Positions 1 to 7,247 of a DNA stretch of 8,843 nt are shown one piece after another. The stretch lies in NCBI GenBank assembly GCA_003448025.1, contig DLXL01000048.1:1-8843 (forward strand), read 5' to 3'. The translations under genes were made by a program, and so were the position numbers. A model generated the notes under the pieces. It did not search any database. It was given only the letters and a program-made list of their open reading frames with translations, and was not told the DNA's origin. Numbering within the stretch: the first letter of the stretch is position 1; each line of letters begins with the position of its first letter. This stretch comes from Saprospirales bacterium. GTDB lineage: Bacteria > Bacteroidota > Bacteroidia > Chitinophagales > Saprospiraceae.

Positions 1-16
1 CCCTGTCATAAATCAA

Positions 17-25
17 CCCCCCCCC
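17..25. repeat. Homopolymeric C tract (9 C)
   Basis: Nine consecutive C residues lie 66 bp upstream of the preferred start of the flavoprotein gene. The tract is inside the reading frame of that gene if it is followed leftwards, because the frame has no stop between position 1 and the gene. Such runs can slip in replication or be miscalled in assemblies. I saw no recognisable promoter (-33 TTG / -7 TAnnTTTG type) between positions 1 and 90. Confidence 0.6.
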
Positions 26-90
26 TGAGCCACAGCCAAGCCGCCCCTTTGAATTCCCCGGACTTTCGGGTTTTCAAACGTTACCGCCTT

Positions 91-1710
91 ATGATGCATC
101 AGGATCTCACCCAGCCCTCCGATTTGCGCGCGCATGCAGAAGGTACAGGCGCTTTGCGCACTAAAATTCCGGTGTATACCGATTTTTTACCCCCTTGTAA
201 TAACGCCTGTCCGGCGGGGGAAAACATTCAGGCCTGGCTCTCCTTTGCCCAGGAGGGACGCTACCGGGAGGCCTGGGAAAAACTCGTGGAAGAAAATCCA
301 TTGCCTGCCGTGCATGGCAGGGTATGCTATCACCCCTGCGAGGACCATTGCAACCGGACCCAAATGGATGCTCCGGTGAGTATTCATGCCATTGAGCGTT
401 TTCTGGGCGACCTGGCCCTGCAGGAAGGATGGCAGATTCCCGTTTCTACTGCTGTAAGCGGAAAAAAAGTACTCATCGTGGGTGGCGGCCCAAGTGGCAT
501 TTCTGCAGCGTATCATCTGCGACGCGCCGGCCATGAGGTAGAAATTTGCGAGGCCGGTCCGGTGTTGGGCGGTATGATGCATTTCGGGATACCTCCTTAC
601 CGACTCCCCCGACAGGTACTCGATGCCGAAATCAACAGGATCCTGCACATGGGCGTGCGCGTGCGCCTGAATACACGGGTGGAGGATCTGGTCGGGGAAA
701 AACAGTCCGGCCATTTTGATGCGGTGTTCATCGCCATTGGTGCACACCTTTCCAAAAAAGTGGATATCCCAGCCCGGGATGCCGGACAGATCCTGGATGC
801 GCTGACATTCCTGAAAGATACAGAATCCGGGAATGCGCCCAAATTGGGTCGGAAAGTAGCCGTTTACGGCGGTGGCAATACCGCCATGGACGCCGCCCGG
901 GTTGCCATCAGACTCGGATACGAGCCCATGATCATTTACCGCCGCGACCGCGATCACATGCCCGCTCACGCATTTGAGGCAGATGAGGCATTGGCAGAAG
1001 GCGTGAAGATCAACTGGCTGCGCAGTATCAAAGAAGTGGAAGGCAACGCCATCAAAGTGGAAATCATGCGTGTCAACGAAGACGGGAAGCCGGAAGGTAC
1101 CGGCGAATACGAAACGCTGGAGGCGGATTCGCTCATTCTGGCACTGGGCCAGGAAACCGATACCGCCTTCCTGAAGAATGTGCCGGGTATGCAATTCGAC
1201 CGCGACGGCAGTGTCAAAGTTGGCCCGGATATGATGACCGGCGCCGAAGGCATCTTTGCCGGGGGCGATATGGTGCCCAGCGAACGAACCGTCACCACCG
1301 CAGTTGGACACGGGAAAAAGGCCGCCCGATTCATCAATGCCTGGCTTCAGGGTCAGGTTTACCAAAAACCGGAAAAACATCCCCTGGCAGGATATGAACG
1401 CCTGCATATATGGTATCAGACACATGCACCCAAACAGCAACAATCGGAAGCCGACCAGGCGCTCCGCGTACAGGATTTCCGCGAAGTGCTGTCTGGCCTG
1501 ACAGAAAAGGAGGCCCGTTATGAAGCACAGCGCTGTCTTTCTTGTGGTAATTGCTTTGAATGTGATGGCTGCTTCGGCGCCTGCCCGGAGGATGCCGTGA
1601 TCAAACTTGGGAAAGGCAACCGCTACAAGTTCGACTACGACCGATGCACCGGCTGCGCTGTCTGTTATGAACAATGCCCTTGCCATGCCATCGAAATGAC
1701 ATCTGTGTGA
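91..1710 (+). CDS. NAD(P)H/FAD oxidoreductase, GltD/NfnB-like, with C-terminal 2x[4Fe-4S] ferredoxin domain
   Basis: This is a cytoplasmic flavoprotein related to the glutamate synthase small subunit, NfnB and the N-terminal half of dihydropyrimidine dehydrogenase. Residues are numbered from the upstream TTG at 49. An N-terminal Fe-S domain carries C50, C54, C93, C97 and C101. An FAD Rossmann motif GGGPSG lies at 145-150, followed by the family motif GG...GIPPYRLP at 174-187. The NAD(P)-binding motif GGGNTAMDAAR is at 274-284 with YRR at 297-299, and the second FAD contact GIFAGGD is at 401-407. The C-terminal ferredoxin domain has two CxxCxxCxxxCP motifs: C502/505/508/512 and C533/536/539/543. 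No glutamate synthase large subunit is nearby. The adjacent nifJ suggests electron exchange between ferredoxin-level donors and NAD(P); that role is inferred. The frame is open to the left edge. I chose the ATG at 91 (539 aa; another ATG at 94) because conserved-looking sequence begins there. The TTG at 49 or a start outside the window is possible. Confidence 0.9.
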   Translation: MMHQDLTQPSDLRAHAEGTGALRTKIPVYTDFLPPCNNACPAGENIQAWLSFAQEGRYREAWEKLVEENPLPAVHGRVCYHPCEDHCNRTQMDAPVSIHAIERFLGDLALQEGWQIPVSTAVSGKKVLIVGGGPSGISAAYHLRRAGHEVEICEAGPVLGGMMHFGIPPYRLPRQVLDAEINRILHMGVRVRLNTRVEDLVGEKQSGHFDAVFIAIGAHLSKKVDIPARDAGQILDALTFLKDTESGNAPKLGRKVAVYGGGNTAMDAARVAIRLGYEPMIIYRRDRDHMPAHAFEADEALAEGVKINWLRSIKEVEGNAIKVEIMRVNEDGKPEGTGEYETLEADSLILALGQETDTAFLKNVPGMQFDRDGSVKVGPDMMTGAEGIFAGGDMVPSERTVTTAVGHGKKAARFINAWLQGQVYQKPEKHPLAGYERLHIWYQTHAPKQQQSEADQALRVQDFREVLSGLTEKEARYEAQRCLSCGNCFECDGCFGACPEDAVIKLGKGNRYKFDYDRCTGCAVCYEQCPCHAIEMTSV

Positions 1711-1748
1711 AATCTGTGCAAAAAATCCGTGTGAAACCTGTGCGAATC
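1701..1748 (+). repeat. Two degenerate 24-bp direct repeats spanning a stop codon and intergenic spacer
   Basis: Positions 1701-1724 and 1725-1748 match at 19 of 24 bases by eye. Each copy is itself made of two related 11-13 bp units (consensus AYCYGTGYRAA), so four units lie in a row: 1701-1711, 1712-1724, 1725-1735 and 1736-1746. A weaker similar string, CTGCACGAAACC, lies at 1761-1772. The first unit supplies the last codons and the TGA stop (1708-1710) of the flavoprotein gene. The rest forms most of the 75-bp gap before nifJ. No hairpin or terminator is visible here, so read-through into nifJ is likely. Confidence 0.7.
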
Positions 1749-1785
1749 CCAGTTTAAATTCTGCACGAAACCAACCAACGCAACC

Positions 1786-4700
1786 ATGTCCAAGTCATCC
1801 AAAAAAGTCACCATAGACGGCAACGAAGCCACCGCCTACATTGCCTACCGGGTCAACGAGGTTTGTGCCATATATCCCATTACCCCCTCCTCCGCCATGG
1901 CCGAACTGGCCGATGAGTGGACCTCCAAAAAGGTGAAAAATATCTGGGGGCACGTGCCGGAAGTGATCGAAATGCAAAGCGAAGGCGGAGCAGCCGGAGC
2001 GGTACACGGCTCGCTGCAAACAGGCGCCCTTACTACCACCTTCACCGCTTCGCAGGGCTTGATGCTCATGCTCCCCAACATGTACAAGATCGCCGGGGAG
2101 CTTACCAGCGCTGTTTTTCACGTAGCGGCGCGTTCTCTGGCCGCCCAGGCGCTATCGATTTTCGGCGATCACAGCGATGTCATGGCCGCCCGTACTACCG
2201 GATTTGCCATGCTCGCGTCCGGATCGGTTCAGGAAGCGCACGATGGCGCGCTGATCGCCCAGGCAGCCACCCTGAAAGCCCGCTTGCCCTTCATTCACTT
2301 TTTCGATGGCTTCAGAACCTCACATGAGGTCAATAAGATAGACCTGATCCCGGACGAGACCATCCTGTCGATGATTGACGAACAGGACGTTATTGCCCAC
2401 CGTCGGCGGGCGCTGAGTCCGGACCGGCCTGTTGTGCGTGGCACGGCCCAAAACCCTGATGTATATTTTCAGGGTCGGGAAAGTGCCAACCCGTTCTATC
2501 ATGCTACTCCGGAACTCGTGCAGGCGGCCATGGACCGTTTCGCCGTTCTCACAGGACGGCAATATCGCCTGTTTGATTACCATGGTGCACCCGATGCCGA
2601 GCGCGTCATGATAATCATGGGGTCAGGGGCCGAAACCGCACAGGAAACCTCCGACTACCTGAACCGGCAGGGTGAAAAAACAGGAGTACTCCAGGTGCGA
2701 CTTTACCGTCCGTTCTCGGTGCAGCATTTGCTGGAAGCACTGCCGAAAACCGTCCAAAAAATTGCCGTACTCGACCGCTGCAAAGAGCCGGGGGCGGCAG
2801 GGGAGCCTTTGTATCAGGACGTGGTGACAGCCTTTGTGGAGGGCTACGGACAGGGCACCTGGCCTGCCATTCCCAAAGTGGTGGGTGGCCGCTACGGTTT
2901 GTCGAGCAAGGAATTTACGCCGGGTATGGCCAAAGCCGTGTTTGAGGCGCTGAAAAACGAGCATCCGCGAAACCATTTTACCATTGGTATCCATGATGAT
3001 GTGATGCAAACCAGCCTGCCCTGGGAATACCTGGAACTTCGGGATGAATCCCTCACCGAAGCCATGTTCTTCGCCTTGGGTGCCGATGGCACAGTAGGCG
3101 CCAATAAAAACAGCATCAAGATCATCGGCGAGAATACCGACCTGCACGCACAGGGCTATTTTGTGTATGATTCCAAAAAATCGGGCTCACAAACTGTTTC
3201 GCACCTGCGGTTCGGCAAACATCCCATCCGGGCGCCATACCTGATCCGTGAAGCAGGATTTGTAGCCTGCCATAAATTCAATTTCATCCACAAAACGGAT
3301 ATGCTACGTTTCGCCAAACCCGGCGGAACCTTTTTGCTGAACAGCCCGTATGGAAAGGATGAGGTTTGGGCCCAATTGCCTGCGCCGGTACAAAAGGCCA
3401 TTCGCGACAAAGGCCTCCGTTTTTATGTGATCGACGCGTCTTCTGTGGCAGAAGAAACGGGTATGGGGAATCGCATCAATACCATCATGCAGGTATGCTT
3501 CTTTGCCCTTTCCGGGGTGCTGCCACGAGAGGAAGCCATCGCGGCCATCAAAAAGGCCATAGAAAAAACCTATCAGAAGAAAGGGGAACAGGTGGTGCAA
3601 CAGAACTTCCAGGCAGTGGATGCCACGCTGGAACATCTGTATGAAGTAACCCACATGCCGGTTATGGAACACCAGCCGGATTATCCGCCCGTGGTGCCGG
3701 CAGAAGCACCGGCCTTTGTACAAGAGGTGACGGCTGTGATGATGGAAGGTCGTGGCGATGAACTACCCGTGAGTGCGATGCCGGTAGATGGCACCTATCC
3801 GAGCGGCACTACTCAATGGGAAAAACGCAATATTTCCGACGACATACCGGTATGGGAACCGGATCTGTGTATCCAGTGCGGCAATTGCAGTTTCGTTTGT
3901 CCGCACAGTGTGATCCGTACCAAATTTTACCATGAAAACCTCCTGGAAAACGCGCCGGCGGGTTTTGCAGCTGCACCCATCAACGCACGCGGATTCCCGG
4001 AAACCCGATACACCCTGCAAGTATACCTGGAGGATTGTACCGGCTGTAACCTGTGTGTGGAAGTTTGTCCGGTGCAGGATCCGGCCGATGCGAAGCGCAA
4101 GGCCATCAACATGGCCGACAAGGCGCCGTATCTGGAACAGGGAAAGGAGAACATCCGTTTCTTTGAAACCATTCCTTACAATGACCGCAGTGCGCTGGAC
4201 TTCTCACTGGTGCGCGGGGCGCAATTCCTGGAACCCTTATTCGAGTTCTCTGGCGCCTGCGCAGGCTGTGGCGAAACGCCCTACCTGAGGGTGTTGTCGC
4301 AGTTGTTCGGCGACCGCCTGATCGTGGCCAACGCTACAGGTTGTTCCTCCATTTTCGGCGGGAACCTGCCCACCACCCCCTGGGCTAAAAATGCAGAAGG
4401 CAGAGGTCCGGCCTGGTCGAATTCTCTGTTTGAAGACAATGCCGAGTTTGGACTGGGCATGCGTATTTCTGTGGATAAACACGTGGATATGGTGCAGGAA
4501 CTGCTCCGCCGCATCTCTGGCGAACTGGATCCTGAACTGGTAGAGAGCTTGCTGAATGCGCCGCAAACCACCGAAACCGAGATCGCGCTCCAGCGCGCGC
4601 GGGTGGAAAAGCTCAATGCCGCTCTGGAGCAGAGCAAACACCCGGATGCCGTCCATTTGCGCTCCATATCCGAGTATTTTGTGCGCCGCAGTGTGTGGCT

Positions 4701-5358
4701 GGTAGGCGGCGATGGATGGGCTTACGATATCGGCTCCGGCGGTCTGGACCATGCACTGGCCAGTGGTAAAAACATCAATGTGCTGGTGCTGGATACTGAG
4801 GTGTATTCCAATACCGGCGGACAAATGTCGAAAGCTACCCCAACGGCCGCTACGGCCAAGTTTGCGGCGGCAGGCAAACGGGTGGGTAAAAAAGACCTGG
4901 CCATGCAAGCCATTTCCTATGGTAATGTATACGTGGCACAGATCGCCATGGGTGCTAACCCTCAGCAAACCCTGTTGGCTATGCGGGAGGCGGAAGCTTA
5001 CCCGGGGCCATCGCTGATCCTGGCTTACTCGCACTGTATTGCACACGGAATCGATATGGATAAAGGACTGGATCAACAACACCGGGCGGTAGCTTCCGGC
5101 TACTGGCCGCTCATCCGCTACAATCCGGTGCTCCGACAGGCCAATCGTAATCCGTTCGTGCTGGACTCCCTACGTCCGACCATCTCCCTCAAGGATTACG
5201 CTTATCACGAACTGCGCTATACCGATCTGCAACGCAGTAATCCGGAAGAAGCCGAAACCCTCATGCAACTGGCTCAAACCATTGCCAATCTGCGCTGGCA
5301 GAATTACGAGAATATGGCCAGCTGGAAAGCGGAGGCGTTTGTGCCGGTAAGTGAGTAA
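1786..5358 (+). CDS. nifJ: Pyruvate:ferredoxin (flavodoxin) oxidoreductase, full length
   Basis: The enzyme oxidises pyruvate with CoA to acetyl-CoA and CO2 and reduces ferredoxin or flavodoxin; it is a cytoplasmic homodimer in the known family. The 1190 residues match the usual single-chain form. The N-terminal domain has YPITPSS (30-36), with T33, E66 and R116 in the places of the pyruvate- and TPP-contacting residues of the Desulfovibrio africanus enzyme. The gamma-type domain has GADGTVGANKNS (432-443). The ferredoxin domain has C695/698/701/705 and C751/754/757/761. The cluster next to TPP uses C825, C828, C853 and C1084. The TPP pocket has GDG (975-977), DIG (981-983) and NTGG (1009-1012). 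From memory, the last cysteine set and N1009 sit at a constant offset from the D. africanus numbering, so nothing essential is missing. The start ATG follows an A/C-rich leader without a Shine-Dalgarno sequence, as is usual in Bacteroidota. It is probably co-transcribed with the upstream flavoprotein gene. Confidence 0.97.
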   Translation: MSKSSKKVTIDGNEATAYIAYRVNEVCAIYPITPSSAMAELADEWTSKKVKNIWGHVPEVIEMQSEGGAAGAVHGSLQTGALTTTFTASQGLMLMLPNMYKIAGELTSAVFHVAARSLAAQALSIFGDHSDVMAARTTGFAMLASGSVQEAHDGALIAQAATLKARLPFIHFFDGFRTSHEVNKIDLIPDETILSMIDEQDVIAHRRRALSPDRPVVRGTAQNPDVYFQGRESANPFYHATPELVQAAMDRFAVLTGRQYRLFDYHGAPDAERVMIIMGSGAETAQETSDYLNRQGEKTGVLQVRLYRPFSVQHLLEALPKTVQKIAVLDRCKEPGAAGEPLYQDVVTAFVEGYGQGTWPAIPKVVGGRYGLSSKEFTPGMAKAVFEALKNEHPRNHFTIGIHDDVMQTSLPWEYLELRDESLTEAMFFALGADGTVGANKNSIKIIGENTDLHAQGYFVYDSKKSGSQTVSHLRFGKHPIRAPYLIREAGFVACHKFNFIHKTDMLRFAKPGGTFLLNSPYGKDEVWAQLPAPVQKAIRDKGLRFYVIDASSVAEETGMGNRINTIMQVCFFALSGVLPREEAIAAIKKAIEKTYQKKGEQVVQQNFQAVDATLEHLYEVTHMPVMEHQPDYPPVVPAEAPAFVQEVTAVMMEGRGDELPVSAMPVDGTYPSGTTQWEKRNISDDIPVWEPDLCIQCGNCSFVCPHSVIRTKFYHENLLENAPAGFAAAPINARGFPETRYTLQVYLEDCTGCNLCVEVCPVQDPADAKRKAINMADKAPYLEQGKENIRFFETIPYNDRSALDFSLVRGAQFLEPLFEFSGACAGCGETPYLRVLSQLFGDRLIVANATGCSSIFGGNLPTTPWAKNAEGRGPAWSNSLFEDNAEFGLGMRISVDKHVDMVQELLRRISGELDPELVESLLNAPQTTETEIALQRARVEKLNAALEQSKHPDAVHLRSISEYFVRRSVWLVGGDGWAYDIGSGGLDHALASGKNINVLVLDTEVYSNTGGQMSKATPTAATAKFAAAGKRVGKKDLAMQAISYGNVYVAQIAMGANPQQTLLAMREAEAYPGPSLILAYSHCIAHGIDMDKGLDQQHRAVASGYWPLIRYNPVLRQANRNPFVLDSLRPTISLKDYAYHELRYTDLQRSNPEEAETLMQLAQTIANLRWQNYENMASWKAEAFVPVSE

Positions 5359-5360
5359 TT

Positions 5361-5406
5361 TTAAGTGCGGAGGTGCAATTGATTTTTAATGCACCTCCGT
5401 ACTTAA
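5361..5406. terminator. Strong hairpin between convergent genes, probable bidirectional terminator
   Basis: A 17-bp stem pairs 5361-5377 with 5390-5406, with one G-U pair at 5367/5400 and a 12-nt loop (5378-5389). It starts two bases after the nifJ stop and ends six bases before the stop of the minus-strand lipoprotein gene, so it is placed to end transcription from both sides. The U-rich stretch after the stem is only moderate on the plus strand (5407-5427, mixed T/A/C). On the minus strand the stem is followed by an A/T-rich stretch. Confidence 0.75.
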
Positions 5407-5412
5407 TAAATC

Positions 5413-5961
5413 TTACTTCTTATTTCGTTGGCGTTTGACCATGTTTTCCCGAACGGTTTTCATGGAAATCTGTCGGGTAGATTTATTGTCAGCCTCTATA
5501 AAGTCGATCGTCTCGAGGTTAGCATTAAATGGAACATAAACCTCAATCCAGCCTTTTTTGATACTTCCGGTTTGACTTCTCTCGTCATCGCAGGAGCGGA
5601 AAGAGAATACATTGTCGGGGTATACGGTTCCCAGAATCCTGCCGTTTGCATCTTTGGTTTCTATCCGGAAATCATTGTTTTTTACTCCGGGGTTCAATTT
5701 GCCATAGACCACGGATGCCTGAATGCTATCTGTGACCATATTGCCATCTGCCAGATAAATCCGGAACGCAATAAAGGAGTCTTTAGGAGCAATGGTTCCG
5801 GGCATTTGAGCGGAGTTAAAAGGCCTGGTGTTTTGTTCTACTTTATCGATATCTGCCAGATTGACGCCTGTGTCATTTTGCTGCGAAGTTTTAGTTTTCA
5901 TGCAGGATGCTACAGTGAGTCCAAGAAGGATGGCACAAAGCAGGAATGATATATGTTTCAT
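5413..5961 (-). CDS. Small lipoprotein of unknown function (182 aa)
   Basis: The protein starts with a short positive N-terminus and a hydrophobic stretch, ending in the lipobox VASC with the lipidated cysteine at residue 20. It should therefore be exported and anchored to a membrane, in Bacteroidota often the outer membrane. The mature part (about 160 residues) is polar, mostly with beta-like alternation, has one further cysteine (C124) and ends in a basic tail KRQRNKK. No catalytic motif or known family was recognised. The ATG at 5961 was chosen over an in-frame ATG at 6000, because the longer form would put 13 residues in front of an otherwise perfect signal peptide. The gene lies 77 bp downstream of the metallopeptidase gene on the same strand and may be co-transcribed with it, so a related surface role is possible but unproven. 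Confidence 0.8.
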   Translation of the reverse strand: MKHISFLLCAILLGLTVASCMKTKTSQQNDTGVNLADIDKVEQNTRPFNSAQMPGTIAPKDSFIAFRIYLADGNMVTDSIQASVVYGKLNPGVKNNDFRIETKDANGRILGTVYPDNVFSFRSCDDERSQTGSIKKGWIEVYVPFNANLETIDFIEADNKSTRQISMKTVRENMVKRQRNKK

Positions 5962-5996
5962 GTTGTTGAAGTTAAGGATGAAATAATGTTTGAACA

Positions 5997-6014
5997 ACAT
6001 CCTGAACAGGATGT
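5997..6014. promoter_or_regulatory. 18-bp palindrome between two lipoprotein genes
   Basis: ACATCCTGAACAGGATGT has perfect 8-bp arms around a central AA. It lies 24 bp past the stop of the metallopeptidase gene and 35 bp before the start of the small lipoprotein gene on the minus strand. It could be an operator for a dimeric regulator, or an RNA hairpin (7-bp stem, 4-nt loop) that slows transcription or protects the mRNA end. There is no U-run after it, so it is not a typical intrinsic terminator. No convincing TAnnTTTG promoter was found in 5962-6038. Confidence 0.45.
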
Positions 6015-6038
6015 CCGGAGCGACCGTTTTTCATAATA

Positions 6039-7121
6039 TTAATCGCTCGTCAATTCAAAAACCCGTGTGGTAATTCTGGCCCTGCAAGGACAATCATATT
6101 GGGTATGATTCAATCCCGAGACTTTCATCTGACAGTTTTCCACACAAAGTTTCCACCAGTTTTTTACGCAGTCTCCGCTTTGTATTCTGCGCACGTCGGA
6201 AATGGTTTTGCAGGAACCATAGTCATCGGCAGCAGCTTCTGCAGCGGCTTGTGAGCTCCACAAATTGGGAGAATTGGGTTGTGCGTGGTAGGATGTGTTA
6301 CCACAATATTCATCTGCCAGTTTGAACAACGCATGCCCGCTTTCATGTAAAACGGTACCCCTGTTTTCCTGTTCGGTGGAGAACAAGCCACCGGAAGCAT
6401 AGTCTCGGATAGATACCCGGTGCATGAGGCAACGCCCTTCGGCAAAGGCGAGCTGGGCATTATTGGATGGTACAATGTGAGATTCTCCGCTGTCTGCATC
6501 CTTGGCGGTACCAGTCATTGGATTGATGTAAAAATTGAACTGACGGCGCCACAATCTGGTATGCGGTTCGTCGAAAAAGGCATTACGGATGTTTTCGCGG
6601 CAATGGTTCCGAAAACCATCCATGTCGGTAATATCAGTATCAGGGATAAACACGAGGTCGAAAACATCATCCGGGTCTCCCTGAACATACACCGGAGCCG
6701 GTTGGTTTGGAACAGGGTAGGGGCGGATGGCATAGGTTACACGGTAGGTTTTTGTCTTTTCTTTATCCTCCTCCTGAACCTTTACTTCCCAACGATAGGT
6801 AACCAGGCTGTTGGCGGCATATCCGCCGGATTTGACAAAAGAAAGATCGCCGGCAGGAGAGGACCAGCTTTGCAATTCCGTCTCTGTACCGGCAGTAATA
6901 GTGCCGGCACTATTAACAGTAGATACGGTTTCGAATAGCCGTGCGGAGTTGATGGTGCCTGTGGTTACCCGTTCCAAGGTGTAGGTCACATTCTGGGATG
7001 CCGTTGGGTAAATGGGATTGTGCAGGGCGAGGGTTACAGGCGCCGGTTCACAGGAGGTTAAGAGGAGCAAAAAGCCGAAGGCAGCCATACTCCATCCGGG
7101 AAAGGTTTTGAGATTTTTCAT
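6039..7121 (-). CDS. Lipoprotein zinc metallopeptidase, M64 (IgA peptidase)-like
   Basis: The N-terminus has a hydrophobic segment (about 12-22) and the lipobox LTSC with C24 as the lipid anchor, so the protein is an exported lipoprotein. Residues about 28-135 look like a beta-sandwich prodomain or Ig-like region. From about 150 the sequence resembles the M64 peptidase core: DDVFDLVFIPDTD (151-163), then a helix followed by FNFY (195-198). The zinc site is HESGH (259-263), with H259 and H263 as ligands and E260 as catalytic base. It is followed by LADEY (268-272), and the HExGHxxxxLxDEY pattern is the M64 hallmark. D270 may be the third ligand, which I am less sure of. The C-terminal 90 residues are unusually rich in cysteine (C273, C304, C318, C326, C330, C344, C346), which suggests disulphides or another metal site. 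At 360 residues it is a compact, single-domain form. Substrate is unknown, and the name IgA peptidase should not be taken as its function. Confidence 0.8.
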   Translation of the reverse strand: MKNLKTFPGWSMAAFGFLLLLTSCEPAPVTLALHNPIYPTASQNVTYTLERVTTGTINSARLFETVSTVNSAGTITAGTETELQSWSSPAGDLSFVKSGGYAANSLVTYRWEVKVQEEDKEKTKTYRVTYAIRPYPVPNQPAPVYVQGDPDDVFDLVFIPDTDITDMDGFRNHCRENIRNAFFDEPHTRLWRRQFNFYINPMTGTAKDADSGESHIVPSNNAQLAFAEGRCLMHRVSIRDYASGGLFSTEQENRGTVLHESGHALFKLADEYCGNTSYHAQPNSPNLWSSQAAAEAAADDYGSCKTISDVRRIQSGDCVKNWWKLCVENCQMKVSGLNHTQYDCPCRARITTRVFELTSD

Positions 7122-7247
7122 ACATGGTTGATTTTAGTGATTGATGATGAATTCCTATGAATGTAAAAAACTTCGCTTACGTGAACAGAGGAGGTTGAGT
7201 CAGAATGCTCAAGTCCGTATATTAAACGGTTATTTCATAAAAATCAA

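Noticed and set aside
187..1686. Long open frame (499 codons) on the minus strand, opposite the flavoprotein gene
   Set aside because: It lies entirely over a gene with clear family motifs. Its translation shows no recognisable domain and is rich in His, Phe and Cys, as expected for the reverse frame of this coding sequence.
91..1710. Naming the first gene gltD (glutamate synthase small subunit)
   Set aside because: The core fold fits, but the C-terminal two-cluster ferredoxin domain and the nifJ neighbour do not fit a standard GltD, and no gltB is present. A family-level name is safer.
4237..5082. Open frame of 281 codons on the minus strand, opposite nifJ
   Set aside because: It covers the TPP domain of nifJ, has no recognisable motif, and is explained by the codon use of the real gene.
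5361..5406. Hairpin as an attachment site or transposon end
   Set aside because: Its position between two convergent stop codons is fully explained by a shared terminator. No integrase or target-site duplication is visible.
5428..5949. Plus-strand open frame of 173 codons opposite the small lipoprotein gene
   Set aside because: The minus-strand frame has a complete lipoprotein signal peptide and a sensible composition. The plus-strand frame has no signal or domain, starts past the nifJ terminator, and nearly mirrors the real gene. An antitoxin- or inhibitor-type antisense gene was considered without support.
6420..6938. Plus-strand open frame of 172 codons opposite the metallopeptidase gene
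   Set aside because: It overlaps the zinc-peptidase core on the other strand and shows no motif of its own.
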